Assembly (NCBI GenBank): GCA_045118155.1
Contig: JBGUXS010000014.1
Coordinates: 1 to 64,000 of the forward strand
Length of the DNA: 64,000 nt
Origin: JBGUXS01 sp045118155
Lineage (GTDB): Bacteria; Pseudomonadota; Alphaproteobacteria; CAAHEQ01; UBA3637
Direction of reading: 5' to 3'
Shown: one piece after another, positions 25,725 to 33,962 of the stretch
Position numbering within the stretch: the stretch's first letter is position 1
Layout of the letters: the number at the start of each line of letters is the position of its first letter
Notes under the pieces: generated by a model
Seen by the model: the letters and a program-made list of their open reading frames with translations, nothing else
Databases searched by the model: none
Told to the model about the DNA's origin: nothing
Translations under genes and position numbers: made by a program

Positions 25725-26769
25725 CCTTTGTATAAACCGAACTCTTTTGATAAGCAAGAAAAGCACGATGTAAAACAACTTTGATGACACAAGCTGTTGG
25801 CACCGCTAATAGAACCCCTAAAAAGCCGGCTAATGCCCCCCCGGCTAGTAATGCAAACATGACCCAAACAGGGTGAAGCCCTGTGTTTTTCCCTAAAAAG
25901 CGAGGGGTAATACAACAGGCATCAATAATTTGACAGACGATGAAAACGGTTGCTACGGAAATCCACGTGACCCAGCCCGCCCCTTGTAGGCACAACAAAA
26001 TAATACTTAAGAAGACCCCAAATAAGAATCCAACATAGGGGATAAACGAAAATAGACCAATTAATAAACCAACTAATACCCCAAGATCTAGACCCGTAAA
26101 GGCCAAAGCCGTTGCATATAATAATCCCAAAACCAAACATACGGTGACTTGCCCTCGTACGAAACCAGCTAAGGTTTGATTTAATTCTTGAAATAAAGAT
26201 GTCGCTTGTTTTTTATAGCGTCTAGGAATCAAATTCTGCAGCATGTCAACTAGTTTATCCCAATCTATAAGTAAATAAAATACCACAATGGGAACAATAA
26301 AGAGCAGGGACATAACCGTAAAGAACGCAAATGAACCAGATACAAGACGCAACACCATCCCCGCAATATTGTCCATCAAAGAACTAACGTTATAAGAAAG
26401 TTTGTAAAGTTGTTGTTGAAATTGTTCTGGTGGCAACGTTTCTTTTAAAAATTGTAATCCCCCTTCAACTTTACCCCAAACTTGCCGAATATATAAAGGA
26501 ATCTTTATAGAAAACTTTGTGAGTTGTGTCTGTAAAATAGGAATAAGCAAAACAAAAAAAGCAATAATCCCCAAGAAAAAACCCCCAACGGAAACAGCCG
26601 TGGCCCCGGAACGCCCTAAGTGTTTTTGAAAACGTGTGGTAATTGGGTTTAAAAAATAAGCTAAAATCAAAGCCAATACAAAAGGTAGCAAGATGGTATG
26701 TACCGCCCCAAAGAATAGGCATAACCCTAGAAAAACAAGCCCTAAAATTAAGGCGTTTTTATATTTCAT
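25717..26769 (-). CDS. perM: AI-2E family transporter (PerM-like)
   Basis: A 350-residue polytopic membrane protein with the AI-2E transporter arrangement: two or three N-terminal helices, a central amphipathic region (~70-150), and the conserved C-terminal block GLLIGLFSFIPYVGFLFG and LAGGALAGFLGVLLAVPTACV. Substrates of the family vary (AI-2, Na+/H+, unknown). It overlaps DUF2066 upstream (ATGA) and hdaA downstream, the order seen in other alphaproteobacteria. Confidence 0.88.
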   Translation of the reverse strand: MKYKNALILGLVFLGLCLFFGAVHTILLPFVLALILAYFLNPITTRFQKHLGRSGATAVSVGGFFLGIIAFFVLLIPILQTQLTKFSIKIPLYIRQVWGKVEGGLQFLKETLPPEQFQQQLYKLSYNVSSLMDNIAGMVLRLVSGSFAFFTVMSLLFIVPIVVFYLLIDWDKLVDMLQNLIPRRYKKQATSLFQELNQTLAGFVRGQVTVCLVLGLLYATALAFTGLDLGVLVGLLIGLFSFIPYVGFLFGVFLSIILLCLQGAGWVTWISVATVFIVCQIIDACCITPRFLGKNTGLHPVWVMFALLAGGALAGFLGVLLAVPTACVIKVVLHRAFLAYQKSSVYTKDD

Positions 26770-27890
26770 TCTTCACCTTCTTTCTTCCCAATAGGGTATA
26801 ATAGATTTGTGGGAGTTGTTTGAGATTTTATATCTTCTAATCTTTGTTCATCCACATCTAAAATCCAATCCCCATTTTCTTCTTGACGTAAATAAAGGCC
26901 CTTGCTTCTTAAAGCATCAGATAGAGCTTGATAAGAAAGTTGAAAATTCAACTTAACGGTGGCTTCTTCTTTTTTTAAACCTTGAATCTGAACTTTATCC
27001 AATTGTGTTGTTTTTTCCAACACCTCTCTTGTTTTGGCCCACGCTTGTAAAGAGGAAATCGGTATCCGGACAATAAGTTCTTTGCTTTCCCCTTGTTGTA
27101 AAGTTTTTGCATCGCGCCATGCGGTATCTAATTTCCTGAAAACCTGTACTAAGAGAGTGTCCCATACCTTCGGTGAATTGTTTCCTTTTACAAGGACAGA
27201 AACACCAGAAATCCCTGTGTCTTTTGGATAAACACGTGTCTTGGCTGCATAATAATCACCATCTTGTTTTACCTGCAAAACAAGAACTTGTTCGGCATTA
27301 TATTTGCTTAAAAAATAGGTAAATAGATCAAGATTACCGCTAAATAAAGTTTCTTTATTAACGCGGGCGATGTCTTCAGCATCCCCAAAAGGCAAAACCA
27401 CAGGGTATAACGTTGTGTAAGAATCCCGTTGCAAAGCTTGGAATAAGGGACTGTTTTCTTCTAACATCAAAACATTATCCCCTGATGTTAAAACAGGCAA
27501 TACAACTGTTTTGGGGGGGAGTTTTGTTAGGGCAGTAACGCTGTATTTTTTAAGCCATTCTCGTGTTTTATCGGGAAAGAATTGGACACTTAGTGTTGCT
27601 ATATAACGTGTCCCAGTTGTGCGTTCATCTTTTACAGAAACATTTTGCACAAGGGTAAGCAGTTCAGCTTCGGTAAGATCAGGCAGTTCCTGAATTCGGC
27701 TGTTTTCAACATTTAATGTGTGTAATAAATTTTTAAAAGCGGCTTGTTGCCCTTGAATTAATGCCTTTTCTCTGGCACGAACTGCGGAAGATGCTTCGGC
27801 TTGCACGGGAATATCGGATACAAAAAATGCATCCCGTGCCAAAGCCCCCCCAAAAAATAAACAAATTCCTAATAATAAAATCTTTTTCAT
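26766..27890 (-). CDS. DUF2066 domain-containing exported protein
   Basis: A 374-residue secreted or periplasmic protein with a signal peptide ending near residue 18 (GGALA|RD). The N-terminal half matches the DUF2066 pattern (ARDAFFVSDIPVQAEASSAVRAREKALIQGQQAAF), and the domain extends through TRYIATLSVQFFPDKTREWL. Function is unknown, but it regularly precedes perM and hdaA in alphaproteobacteria, as here. It overlaps perM by 4 bp. Confidence 0.82.
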   Translation of the reverse strand: MKKILLLGICLFFGGALARDAFFVSDIPVQAEASSAVRAREKALIQGQQAAFKNLLHTLNVENSRIQELPDLTEAELLTLVQNVSVKDERTTGTRYIATLSVQFFPDKTREWLKKYSVTALTKLPPKTVVLPVLTSGDNVLMLEENSPLFQALQRDSYTTLYPVVLPFGDAEDIARVNKETLFSGNLDLFTYFLSKYNAEQVLVLQVKQDGDYYAAKTRVYPKDTGISGVSVLVKGNNSPKVWDTLLVQVFRKLDTAWRDAKTLQQGESKELIVRIPISSLQAWAKTREVLEKTTQLDKVQIQGLKKEEATVKLNFQLSYQALSDALRSKGLYLRQEENGDWILDVDEQRLEDIKSQTTPTNLLYPIGKKEGEE

Positions 27891-27993
27891 TTCTTTCCCC
27901 TTTTACGGAATGATATTAGCTTAAAAAAGATAGAAAGACAAGAAAAAAAGGGAATTTAAAAAAACTTTGAGGAATTTATGTTAGATAAAAAAC

Positions 27994-28022
27994 TTGCAAG
28001 GATGACCGTTTTTTTGTATACT
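27994..28022 (+). promoter_or_regulatory. Promoter of dtd-murA
   Basis: TTGCAA (27994-27999), 17-bp spacer, TATACT (28017-28022), about 20 bases ahead of the dtd ATG. Confidence 0.7.
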
Positions 28023-28042
28023 TTTAAACAGAAGGAAGAATT

Positions 28043-28621
28043 ATGAAATTACTTATTCAACGTGTGAAACAAGCCACCGTTACTTCCCAAGAGAAAGAAT
28101 TGGGGCGTATTGGTGTGGGGTTGTGCGTTTTTGTTTGTGCCGAAGAATCTGATACCGAAAGTATCCTTCAAAAAATGGCTAAAAAATTGGTGGCCCTGAG
28201 AATTTTTGAAGATGAGGCAGGGAAAATGAATCGTTGTGTTGCCGATATTGGGGGCGCTGTGTTGTTGGTTCCTCAATTTACGTTAGCCGCGGATTGCATG
28301 CAAGGGAATCGGCCTTCATTTATAGGAATGGGGGATAAAAATGTGACGAAGGTTCTGTTCCAACAATTTGTTGATAAAGTTAAAGAACAAGGGATTCCCG
28401 TTCAAACAGGTGTGTTCCAAGCAGATATGGAGGTGGCTTTAATTAATCAAGGCCCCGCCACTTTTTGGATAACTTCTGATAAAAAGGAAACATCGTTAGA
28501 ACGGCAAGTTAGTGAAAATAGGCCGGATTTAACCGGAAAACAAAAACAACGTTTTATTCAACAGGCGGAGGCATTGCGCCAAAATTTGGCTTTACGGCAA
28601 GCCCAAAAGAAAGGAGTATAA
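28043..28621 (+). CDS. dtd: D-aminoacyl-tRNA deacylase with C-terminal extension
   Basis: Dtd removes D-amino acids (and glycine) mischarged on tRNA. The two active-site signatures are present: VPQFTLAAD (near residue 77) and NQGPATFW (near 137). The protein is 192 residues, about 45 longer than usual. The extra C-terminal tail is helical, Gln/Arg/Lys-rich (LTGKQKQRFIQQAEALRQNL) and may contact tRNA; this is inference. It lies 1 bp from murA and shares its promoter. Confidence 0.93.
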   Translation: MKLLIQRVKQATVTSQEKELGRIGVGLCVFVCAEESDTESILQKMAKKLVALRIFEDEAGKMNRCVADIGGAVLLVPQFTLAADCMQGNRPSFIGMGDKNVTKVLFQQFVDKVKEQGIPVQTGVFQADMEVALINQGPATFWITSDKKETSLERQVSENRPDLTGKQKQRFIQQAEALRQNLALRQAQKKGV

Positions 28622-28622
28622 T

Positions 28623-29912
28623 ATGCAAATTTTAAAGATTTTCGGGGGTGCCCGGTTAGAAGGAACGATTGATATTTCAGGGGCTAAAAATGCCGTGTTG
28701 CCAATTATGTGTGCATCACTCCTGACAGAAGAACCCGTTGTGTTAACGAATGTCCCCTTTTGTTCGGATGTCTATACGTTGGCAAATTTATTAAAGGATT
28801 TAGGGGCCCTTGTTCAATTAGATGAAGAAAAAAAGATGATTGTGTTAGAGGCCAAAAACATTACAAAAACGACGGCCTCGTATGATTTTGTTTCTAAAAT
28901 GCGGGCTAGCTTTTGGGTATTAGGGCCTTTGATGGGACGGTTTGCAAAGGCCTGTGTTGCGTTTCCTGGGGGATGCGCGATTGGGGCTAGACCTGTTGAT
29001 TTTTATCAGATGGCCTTAAAAGAAATGGGGGCAGAAATTACTGTGGAAAATGGGTATGTGAAGGCAGAAGGAAAATTAAAAGGGGCTTCTATTACTTTCC
29101 CTAAAAAATCTGTGGGGGCAACACATAATACAATTATGGCGGCGGTTTTAACCCCAGGGACCACAACAATTCATAATCCCGCTTTGGAACCGGAAGTTGG
29201 GGATTTAATTCACGTTTTACAAAAAATGGGGGCGGATATTCAAGGGGAAGGAACCCCAACCTTAACGATAAAAGGGGTATCCAAACTTCATGGAACAACT
29301 CATGCGATTATTCCAGATAGAATTGAAACGGCTTCTTATATTTTAGCTGTGGCCTTGACCAAAGGCAGGGCGTTATTGCGTGGTGGCGAATTAAAATATA
29401 CGGATGCATTTAACCAAATGATGGAAGTTTGTCATGTCAAACTAACGCAAAAAGAAGATGGTATTTTGGTAGATGCTAAAGATTTTACACCTGTTGCAAT
29501 GCCAGTCAGTACCTGTGAATATCCAGGATTCCCAACGGATATGCAATCCATTATGTGTACGCTATTATGTATTGCCCCTGGATCTTCGTTGGTGACGGAA
29601 AATATTTTTGAAAATCGTTTTATGCATGTTAGTGAATTGCAACGGATGGGGGCGAATATTACGCAATTAGATGCACGTTCTATTTTAATTAATGGGGTTG
29701 AAGAATTAACAGGGGCGCAGGTTCAAGCTTCTGATTTGCGTAACGGTTTCGCTTTGGTTTTAGCGGGTTTAATTGCGAAAGGGGAAACAGTTGTTTCGCA
29801 CATCAATTTTATTGATCGTGGTTATACAAATATAGAGGGGAAATTAAGCGCCTTAGGGGCCCATATTACACGGTTGGATGTTTTCCAAAGTGGGGAAGTG
29901 AACCAAGAATAA
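28623..29912 (+). CDS. murA: UDP-N-acetylglucosamine 1-carboxyvinyltransferase
   Basis: MurA transfers enolpyruvate from PEP to UDP-GlcNAc, the first committed step of peptidoglycan synthesis. At 429 residues it has the standard length. The active-site loop PGGCAIGARPVD contains the cysteine that fosfomycin alkylates. The N-terminal GTIDISGAKNAVLP, FPTDMQS and the C-terminal IDRGYTNIEGKLSALGA are canonical. AAAGGAG precedes the ATG. An intrinsic terminator follows. Confidence 0.97.
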   Translation: MQILKIFGGARLEGTIDISGAKNAVLPIMCASLLTEEPVVLTNVPFCSDVYTLANLLKDLGALVQLDEEKKMIVLEAKNITKTTASYDFVSKMRASFWVLGPLMGRFAKACVAFPGGCAIGARPVDFYQMALKEMGAEITVENGYVKAEGKLKGASITFPKKSVGATHNTIMAAVLTPGTTTIHNPALEPEVGDLIHVLQKMGADIQGEGTPTLTIKGVSKLHGTTHAIIPDRIETASYILAVALTKGRALLRGGELKYTDAFNQMMEVCHVKLTQKEDGILVDAKDFTPVAMPVSTCEYPGFPTDMQSIMCTLLCIAPGSSLVTENIFENRFMHVSELQRMGANITQLDARSILINGVEELTGAQVQASDLRNGFALVLAGLIAKGETVVSHINFIDRGYTNIEGKLSALGAHITRLDVFQSGEVNQE

Positions 29913-29929
29913 TTTGACATTAAAGGAAT

Positions 29930-29960
29930 AAAAAAAGGGACCAAATGGCCCCTTTTTTTC
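29930..29960 (+). terminator. Intrinsic terminator of murA
   Basis: AAAAAAGGG-A-CC / GG-C-CCCTTTTTTT hairpin with an AAAT loop and one mismatch. The symmetrical A and T tracts could make it bidirectional, serving the H1-like gene on the other strand too. Confidence 0.8.
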
Positions 29961-29973
29961 TGGTTCTTTTAAA

Positions 29974-30324
29974 TTACTTTTTCACCCCATAAAATGGTAC
30001 GGTTGCAGCGGCAGGTGCTTTTGCCTTTTTGGCCGCAGGTTTTGTCCCTGTTTTGGCGGTTTTTACCTCTGCTTTAGCGGTTTTTGTAGCCGTTTTAGCT
30101 GGGGCTTTTGCTGCCGATTTAGTCGGGGCTTTCGCCGCCGATTTTGGGGTCGTTTTTGCTGCTGTTTTAGTGCAAGCTTTTTTAGCACACGCTTTTTTAG
30201 CGGGGCCTAATAACTCCTCACACGCTTTTAACCAGCAATAGACATCCGCATTTTCTGGGCGACCAGATTCTTCCCAGATATAGTACGCGCGTACACGGAT
30301 GTTCTCATCGCTTACGTTTCCCAT
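29974..30324 (-). CDS. DUF2934 protein with histone H1-like Ala/Lys/Pro tail
   Basis: The 116-residue product has two parts. Residues 1-45 match the DUF2934 pattern (IRVRAYYIWEESGRPENADVYCWL). Residues ~46-110 are a low-complexity tail of Ala, Lys, Thr and Pro with repeated SAAKAP and KTATKTA units, like bacterial histone H1-type DNA-binding proteins. The product would be strongly basic and probably nucleoid-associated. AAGGAG precedes the ATG. It is a single-gene unit. Confidence 0.82.
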   Translation of the reverse strand: MGNVSDENIRVRAYYIWEESGRPENADVYCWLKACEELLGPAKKACAKKACTKTAAKTTPKSAAKAPTKSAAKAPAKTATKTAKAEVKTAKTGTKPAAKKAKAPAAATVPFYGVKK

Positions 30325-30486
30325 AGTTAGTCTCCTTCTATATAGAATATTGCAACACCTAAAATATAGAATAGTTTTTTTTTAAGTGCAACACCTTTTT
30401 TTATAAAAAGTAAAATTTATTTTTGGGATTACTTTAATGAAAAATGGATTGTTTTCGTTATCATTTTTTAGAAGAGATAAAGTATC

Positions 30487-30515
30487 TTGACAAAGTTGAG
30501 AAAATAGGATATAAC
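30487..30515 (+). promoter_or_regulatory. Promoter of the leu leader and leuA
   Basis: Perfect TTGACA (30487-30492), 17-bp spacer, TATAAC (30510-30515). Transcription would start about 15 bases before the leader-peptide ATG. Confidence 0.85.
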
Positions 30516-30536
30516 GGGGGTATTAAAGGAATCAAG

Positions 30537-30593
30537 ATGACACATTTTATGGCAACGCTACAACTACTACTACGAGGGAACCTAAAGTCCTGA
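30537..30593 (+). CDS. leuL: leu operon leader peptide
   Basis: An 18-codon frame reading MTHFMATLQLLLRGNLKS, with AAAGGA 6 bases upstream. Five of its codons are leucine, all CTA, including three in a row (30564-30572). It lies between a strong promoter and a terminator hairpin before leuA. This is the layout of transcription attenuation by leucine, as in the enterobacterial leu operon: a ribosome stalled at the CTA run for lack of charged tRNA-Leu would favour the antiterminator. Confidence 0.85.
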   Translation: MTHFMATLQLLLRGNLKS

Positions 30594-30594
30594 C

Positions 30595-30655
30595 GGGGTA
30601 GTTTATACTTGCATTTTTTTAAAGTAAATCACCCACGCCAGGGTGATTTTTTTTA
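30595..30655 (+). promoter_or_regulatory. Leucine attenuator (antiterminator / terminator) before leuA
   Basis: The terminator is AAATCACCC / GGGTGATTT (30626-30634 / 30641-30649) with a 6-base loop and a T-run. An alternative pairing joins GGGGTAGTTTATACTT (30595-30610) to AAGTAAATCACCC (30622-30634), which uses the left arm of the terminator. The two structures exclude each other, as required for attenuation. Confidence 0.8.
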
Positions 30656-30681
30656 TGTTTTTTAAAAAAGGAATTTAATCA

Positions 30682-32070
30682 ATGACAAACGTACGCACTA
30701 TTATTTTTCATGACATTACAGCCAGAGAAGCTGGACAATCCCCGGGGGATCCGAATCAATCGGAAGTTACGGTTTGTGATAAAGTTAGATATATTTTGAA
30801 AGAGGCTATCCCCTTGGGGGTGGATGCGGTAGAGGGCTTTTATCCTTCTTCTAATGATCGGGAATTTGAAGGGGCCCAGGAAGTTGCCCGTTATGCCAAA
30901 GAACATAATATTGATACAGCCATTGTGGTTTTGTGCCGTGCATTAGAAAGTGATATTCAAACAGGTTGGAATGCGGTGAAAGATGCTCCACACCCTAGAA
31001 TTCATAGTTATATTACTTTATCAAAACGGGGTTTGAATGAATTGGTACACAAGACATTTGCGGAAGCTGTAGAAACGGGTTGCCATGCTATTCAAAAAGC
31101 AAAAAGTATTTCAGACGGGCGGGCTGAGGTACAATTTTCTATTGAACATTTTGGGGATTGTATTGATCAAGGGGCGGATAAAATAGCAGAGGCAATCGTT
31201 CGGTTTATAGATGCTGGGGCGGATATTATTAATATGCCCAATACCGTGGAAAGGACAACACCCAATAAATTTGCGGGGTTTGTTAAAGAGGTTGTGTCAC
31301 GGGTTAAAGAAAAAAGACCGAACAGTCAAACAAAATTTGTGGTCCATTGTCATAATGATTTAGGTATGGCGACAGCAACAGCTATGGCCTGTTTAGAAAC
31401 GGGGATGATTGATGGTGTAGAGGCGGCGACGGCTCCTTTTTTGGGAGAAAGAGCGGGAAATACCGCGATGCCAGAAGTGGCAGTTGCTGTGGATAATAAT
31501 CCGGATATAGGATGCACCCATCATTTAAACCGCCCTATGATTTTTGAAATCGCACAAAAAGCAGGAAAAATTTTTCATCGGGGTGTCCCATCTTATACCC
31601 CTATTGTGGGATTTGATATTGGGGTAACTTGTTCTGGAACACATGGACGTAGTGCCGAAAATAACAATGGAGAATTAGGAATTTATGTTCCGTATGATGG
31701 AACAAAATATGGGGCCACACCGGCACGGGTGATTTTTTCAAGCCAATCTGGATGCGATATTTTATCCATCATCTTGAATGATTTAGGGTACGAAGAACCC
31801 CCTGAACGGGCAAAGAAAGTCTTGTTTTTTGCAAAAGAGTTGGCCTATAAGGCAGAAAATGAAAAAGATAAGATGGCAAAATTAAAAATCTTGGGGCAGG
31901 TCATGAGTACTTTCGGGGATGAAATGACCGAAGAGGCCGTGAGACAACGTTATAAAAAGATGTTTCAAAAAGAACAACAAATTGTCCAAAAATTTAGTAT
32001 TATAGGGGCTTTATTTTCTGCAGCGAGAAAAGGTATTTTCCCTGTTTTACGTCGGGGGGTGGAACGTTAA
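30682..32070 (+). CDS. leuA: 2-isopropylmalate synthase lacking the C-terminal regulatory domain
   Basis: Catalyses condensation of acetyl-CoA with 2-ketoisovalerate, the first step of leucine synthesis. The HMGL-like TIM barrel is present with ITAREAGQSPG (in place of the usual DTTLRDGEQ-type start), GWNAVKDAPHPRIHSYI, the HCHNDLGMA metal site and GERAGN. The linker subdomains follow (PIVGFDIG, GTHGRSAENN), but the protein ends at 462 residues without a clear LeuA_dimer allosteric domain. The leucine leader peptide upstream supports the leucine-pathway call over homocitrate or citramalate synthase. The stop codon overlaps that of the convergent ankyrin gene. Confidence 0.88.
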   Translation: MTNVRTIIFHDITAREAGQSPGDPNQSEVTVCDKVRYILKEAIPLGVDAVEGFYPSSNDREFEGAQEVARYAKEHNIDTAIVVLCRALESDIQTGWNAVKDAPHPRIHSYITLSKRGLNELVHKTFAEAVETGCHAIQKAKSISDGRAEVQFSIEHFGDCIDQGADKIAEAIVRFIDAGADIINMPNTVERTTPNKFAGFVKEVVSRVKEKRPNSQTKFVVHCHNDLGMATATAMACLETGMIDGVEAATAPFLGERAGNTAMPEVAVAVDNNPDIGCTHHLNRPMIFEIAQKAGKIFHRGVPSYTPIVGFDIGVTCSGTHGRSAENNNGELGIYVPYDGTKYGATPARVIFSSQSGCDILSIILNDLGYEEPPERAKKVLFFAKELAYKAENEKDKMAKLKILGQVMSTFGDEMTEEAVRQRYKKMFQKEQQIVQKFSIIGALFSAARKGIFPVLRRGVER

Positions 32071-33101
32071 AATTGCTGATCCAATGTCGCCCCTTTTAAC
32101 GCTTGATAAGCCGGTGTTTCCATAAAATCTTTGTTTTGGGAAGCTAAATCCAAAGCGGTGTATCCTTTTTTATTTTTAACAGTGGGATCGGCCCCATATT
32201 TTAACAACAAACGCACCACATCTGGATTTTCGTTATGGATGACCCCCCACATAAGGGGAGTAATGCCACCAGCATTTTGTACATTAATATTAGCATGGGA
32301 TGTTAACAATTCTTCGGTCACAGATAAATTATTATTTCCGATAATGGCGTAAACAAGGGCGGTTTCGCCATTATCACCACTGGCGTTAATATCGGCCCCT
32401 TGTTCTATAAATTTACGAATTAAGGCAGGGTTTTGGGTGTTTTTTGCCAAAACCATTAAAGCCGTGATACCACTATTTGCCCGCCAATTAATATCGGCCC
32501 CATGAGTAAAGAATAGGTCAAATACGTTTTCTTGATCGCTACTTTCCGCTAAGGCCATAAGCGGGGTTTGCTCATCTTTATTTTTAAAATTGACATCTGC
32601 CCCATTTTCTAACAAAAATGTCAGAATTTCAAATTTTGGATTTTTTAGAGCGGCAGCAAATAAAGCGCTTTCCCCAGCAGAATTGACGGCATTAATATCG
32701 GCCCCTGCTGTGATTAACTCTTTCAAAACATCGGGATTTGTGTTGTGAGCGGCTGCCACAATGAAGGGAAGATTATACAGCATGGGATTTTTAAAAGAAA
32801 AATCCGCTGTGCCAGTATCTAATTCGGCCAGTTTTTGATTGAGGGTATTTAAAACATGCATGACACTAGCATCGGGATTGCGGGCAGCGACGGTTTTTAA
32901 AAATAAAAGATGGCTTGGTGTGTTAAAGGCTTCCCCTTTTCCATCTTTAAAGGCTTGTTCCACGGTCGCCCCATCTTTTTCTGCAACCAACTGAACAAAA
33001 TCGGCATGCCCTTCGGATAAAACGGCAGGATCTAGTTGGATTTCTTGGGCATAAACGATGGGACTTAAAAATAGAAATAAAGATAGAAAATAATGGCGCA
33101 T
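32067..33101 (-). CDS. Exported ankyrin-repeat protein
   Basis: A 344-residue protein with a signal peptide (HYFLSLFLFLSPIVYAQ). From ~110 to the end run about six ankyrin repeats of ~33 residues (for example GADINAVNSAGESALFAAAL, GADVNFKNKDEQTPLMALAE, GADPTVKNKKGYTALDLASQ). These are protein-binding scaffolds. Ankyrin proteins are often effectors in host-associated bacteria, but a Sec signal peptide points to the periplasm or cell surface. AGGAGGAAG-like sequence precedes the ATG. Confidence 0.88.
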   Translation of the reverse strand: MRHYFLSLFLFLSPIVYAQEIQLDPAVLSEGHADFVQLVAEKDGATVEQAFKDGKGEAFNTPSHLLFLKTVAARNPDASVMHVLNTLNQKLAELDTGTADFSFKNPMLYNLPFIVAAAHNTNPDVLKELITAGADINAVNSAGESALFAAALKNPKFEILTFLLENGADVNFKNKDEQTPLMALAESSDQENVFDLFFTHGADINWRANSGITALMVLAKNTQNPALIRKFIEQGADINASGDNGETALVYAIIGNNNLSVTEELLTSHANINVQNAGGITPLMWGVIHNENPDVVRLLLKYGADPTVKNKKGYTALDLASQNKDFMETPAYQALKGATLDQQF

Positions 33102-33169
33102 GAACTTCCTCCCCTTTTAAAGAAGTTTATCAAATTACCCTTAAAAAGGCAAGAGGGGGGACTAAGAAT

Positions 33170-33670
33170 TTATTTCCCCAAAAAAGATTGAATGACTTTA
33201 TTGGCTTCGGCCCAAGCGACATCCGCGTCAAAACGTTCGTATTGCGCATAATTTCCATTGTCACTGACGATTTTTAGGGCGTGTAGATTAGGGAAAAAAC
33301 AGGCCAAATAAAAAAGTTCCATATCCATGACCCCTTCACAATCTACATTTTCAGCAAAATCATCAAAAGTATAACAGAGGGTATGATGAGGGGTTAAAGG
33401 GGTTAAATCAAAAGATTCTTCTTCAATGACTTTGGGTTTAATAAATTTATCCACATGGGCGATAGATAAGACTTCCCCGATATGATATCGGCATGAACCC
33501 GCATATCCAACATTTAAGAAAGTGTCTGTTCGTTTGATTTTTTTTGCATCTAATAAAGCCCCTAGGGTTGTGATAATATTTTGAACCCCAATGCCGGTTA
33601 GAATAATGCGTTCCTTAGGACAAGTTAGGTAAGCGGCTTCGCTTTCCATGGCAACCAAAATGTATTTCAT
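33170..33670 (-). CDS. Nucleoside phosphorylase / MTA-SAH nucleosidase-like protein, short
   Basis: A 166-residue protein of the PNP_UDP_1 fold. It retains ILVAMESEA, the NVGYAGSC loop, the purine/ribose-binding GVMDMELFYLACF (like the MEG/MExE motif) and LKIVSDN with the catalytic Asp. It is some 60 residues shorter than MTA/SAH nucleosidase, with several strands condensed. It may hydrolyse a nucleoside such as S-adenosylhomocysteine, but specificity cannot be assigned. Single gene between leuA/ankyrin and tRNA-Ser. Confidence 0.75.
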   Translation of the reverse strand: MKYILVAMESEAAYLTCPKERIILTGIGVQNIITTLGALLDAKKIKRTDTFLNVGYAGSCRYHIGEVLSIAHVDKFIKPKVIEEESFDLTPLTPHHTLCYTFDDFAENVDCEGVMDMELFYLACFFPNLHALKIVSDNGNYAQYERFDADVAWAEANKVIQSFLGK

Positions 33671-33745
33671 AAGATCCTCGCTTTTTCTAAGTGTATTTTA
33701 AAAACCTTTAAAAGTCAAGGAAAAGGCAGATAGATTAAAAAGGGC

Positions 33746-33774
33746 TTGACTTTTTGTAAGAAACCCTTTATTCT
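33746..33774 (+). promoter_or_regulatory. Promoter of tRNA-Ser
   Basis: TTGACT (33746-33751), 17-bp spacer, TATTCT (33769-33774). Confidence 0.8.
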
Positions 33775-33788
33775 TGCGTTATGCCGAT

Positions 33789-33875
33789 GGAGAGTTGGCA
33801 GAGTGGTAATGCAGCGGATTGCTAATCCGTCATCAAGAAATTGATGCACAGGTTCGAGTCCTGTACTCTCCGCCA
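33789..33875 (+). tRNA. tRNA-Ser (GCT)
   Basis: The acceptor GGAGAGT pairs with ACTCTCC and CCA is encoded. The anticodon loop TTGCTAA gives GCT. A long variable arm (CATCAAGAAATTGATG) is present, as expected for serine. Confidence 0.95.
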
Positions 33876-33883
33876 TAGAGTAC

Positions 33884-33909
33884 AAAGAGCCTTTGATGGC
33901 TCTTTTTTA
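33884..33909 (+). terminator. Intrinsic terminator of tRNA-Ser
   Basis: AAAGAGCC / GGCTCTTT stem, TTTGAT loop, followed by T residues. Confidence 0.85.
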
Positions 33910-33962
33910 TTGCATTTTTTTTTGTTTAAGATACTCTGAATTGGGATCAGAGGAAATTATAA

